Below, in pieces: positions 11,524 to 12,202 of a DNA stretch of 12,202 bases. Under the pieces are notes generated by a model, which saw only the letters and a list, made by a program, of their open reading frames with translations, was not told the DNA's origin and searched no databases. Position 1 is the stretch's first letter, and every line of letters starts with the position of its first letter. Origin of the DNA: Chloroflexota bacterium (GTDB taxonomy: Bacteria; Chloroflexota; Limnocylindria; QHBO01); the NCBI GenBank assembly GCA_020848055.1, contig JADLBB010000036.1, positions 1 through 12,202 of the forward strand, in the 5' to 3' direction. The position numbers and the translations under genes are program-made.

Positions 11524-12202
11524 ATGAGCTGGCGCACGACGGCCTATCGGGCTGTCCGTCCGCTCCTGTTCCTGGTCGATCCGGAGGTCACCCACGACCT
11601 CGCGCTGCGTCTCCTCGGCGGCGCGATGGGCCGGGCGCTGGCGCCGTTCGCCTCGGGCGCGGGCTCCGCATCGGTCGACCCGGTCGAGCTGATGGGCCTG
11701 CGCTTCCGCAATCGCATCGGCCTGGGCGCCGGGTTCGACAAGGATGGCGAGGCCATTCGGGGCTGGGCGGCCCTCGGTCTTGGCTTCGTCGAGCTGGGCA
11801 CGATCACACCCCGCCCCCAGCCCGGAAACTCTCGCCCGCGGCTCTTCCGCCTGGCCGACGACGGAGCGCTCATCAACCGCATGGGCTTCAACAACGCCGG
11901 TGCCGATGCACTCGCGGGGCGCATCGCCGTCGCCCGTCCTCACCTGCCGCCGGGATTCGTGATTGGCGTCAACATCGGGAGCAACCGCGACGGCAACCTC
12001 GACGACTACCCCACTGCCGCCCGGTCACTCGTCGGCACGGCCGACTACCTGGCGATCAACGTGAGCTCGCCGAACACGCCCGGCCTGCGGGACCTCCAGG
12101 AGCCGGCCACGCTCCAGCGCCTGCTGACCGATGTCGGCGCCGCCGCGCCGGGCACTCCCCTGCTGGTGAAGCTCTCGCCGGACCTGACCGATGCGGAGCG
12201 CG
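11524..12202 (+). CDS. pyrD: Dihydroorotate dehydrogenase (quinone), class 2, 5' part (3' end outside the window)
   Basis: Oxidises dihydroorotate to orotate in pyrimidine synthesis, passing electrons to quinone at the membrane. The first 226 codons are visible. The N-terminal helical segment YRAVRPLLFLVDPEVTHDLA is the membrane-associating extension found in class 2 and absent from class 1. FMN-binding blocks are GLGAGFDKDGEAI and INRMGFNNAGAD. The catalytic-base Ser is in INVSSPNTPGLRDLQ (second Ser, residue 182, aligning with E. coli Ser175, with N179 and N184). LLVKLSPDLTDAE follows at the window edge. The ATG at 11524 is 3 nt after the DUF4288-like stop; no Shine-Dalgarno is seen, so coupling is likely. 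Confidence 0.95.
   Translation, partial: MSWRTTAYRAVRPLLFLVDPEVTHDLALRLLGGAMGRALAPFASGAGSASVDPVELMGLRFRNRIGLGAGFDKDGEAIRGWAALGLGFVELGTITPRPQPGNSRPRLFRLADDGALINRMGFNNAGADALAGRIAVARPHLPPGFVIGVNIGSNRDGNLDDYPTAARSLVGTADYLAINVSSPNTPGLRDLQEPATLQRLLTDVGAAAPGTPLLVKLSPDLTDAER

Overview
The window is GC-rich, densely packed bacterial chromosome carrying mostly core metabolism, with no sign of mobile elements, CRISPR, rRNA or tRNA. The lineage cannot be fixed from sequence alone. High GC, a putative anchored HEYTH-type metallopeptidase, a UlaG-like metallo-beta-lactamase-fold protein and a Ser/Ala/Pro-rich wall-type protein suggest Chloroflexota (a Limnocylindria-like lineage), with Actinomycetota as the main alternative. 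Both are inferences.

Layout. (1) 1-1161 (+) is the 3' part of argS. It converges on 1170-2465 (-), a membrane-anchored putative zinc metallopeptidase. (2) A ~200-bp divergent spacer with two strong inverted repeats leads to 2667-3308 (+), a UlaG-like metal-dependent hydrolase. (3) 3569-4231 (+) is a secreted, Ser/Ala/Pro-rich repeat protein with a C-terminal membrane segment, preceded by a G-tract-rich leader. Two hairpins (4247-4277 and 4304-4329) close this unit against the convergent operon. (4) 7956-4345 (-) is a compact four-gene cluster: small membrane protein, fumarylacetoacetase-family enzyme, L-threonine 3-dehydrogenase (tdh) and 2-amino-3-ketobutyrate CoA ligase (kbl). tdh and kbl together convert threonine to glycine and acetyl-CoA. 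(5) 8033-9333 (+) is a lipoprotein gene whose stop overlaps the start of a SAM methyltransferase gene. (6) 9561-12202 (+) is a tight run: a P5C-dehydrogenase-like aldehyde dehydrogenase, a DUF4288-like protein, and the 5' part of pyrD (class 2 dihydroorotate dehydrogenase).

How it works together. The clearest pathway is threonine catabolism by tdh-kbl, with the FAH-family gene translationally coupled to tdh. If the aldehyde dehydrogenase is indeed PruA/RocA, the window holds a second amino-acid catabolic step (proline/ornithine to glutamate). argS and pyrD are housekeeping genes.

The most notable non-coding signal is a recurring TANNNT box 7-9 nt upstream of start codons that lack a Shine-Dalgarno, which suggests leaderless transcripts. 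Next come the structured G-rich leader of the repeat protein and two strong hairpins placed next to promoters. I did not find a clearly novel multi-gene system; the findings are modest and testable.
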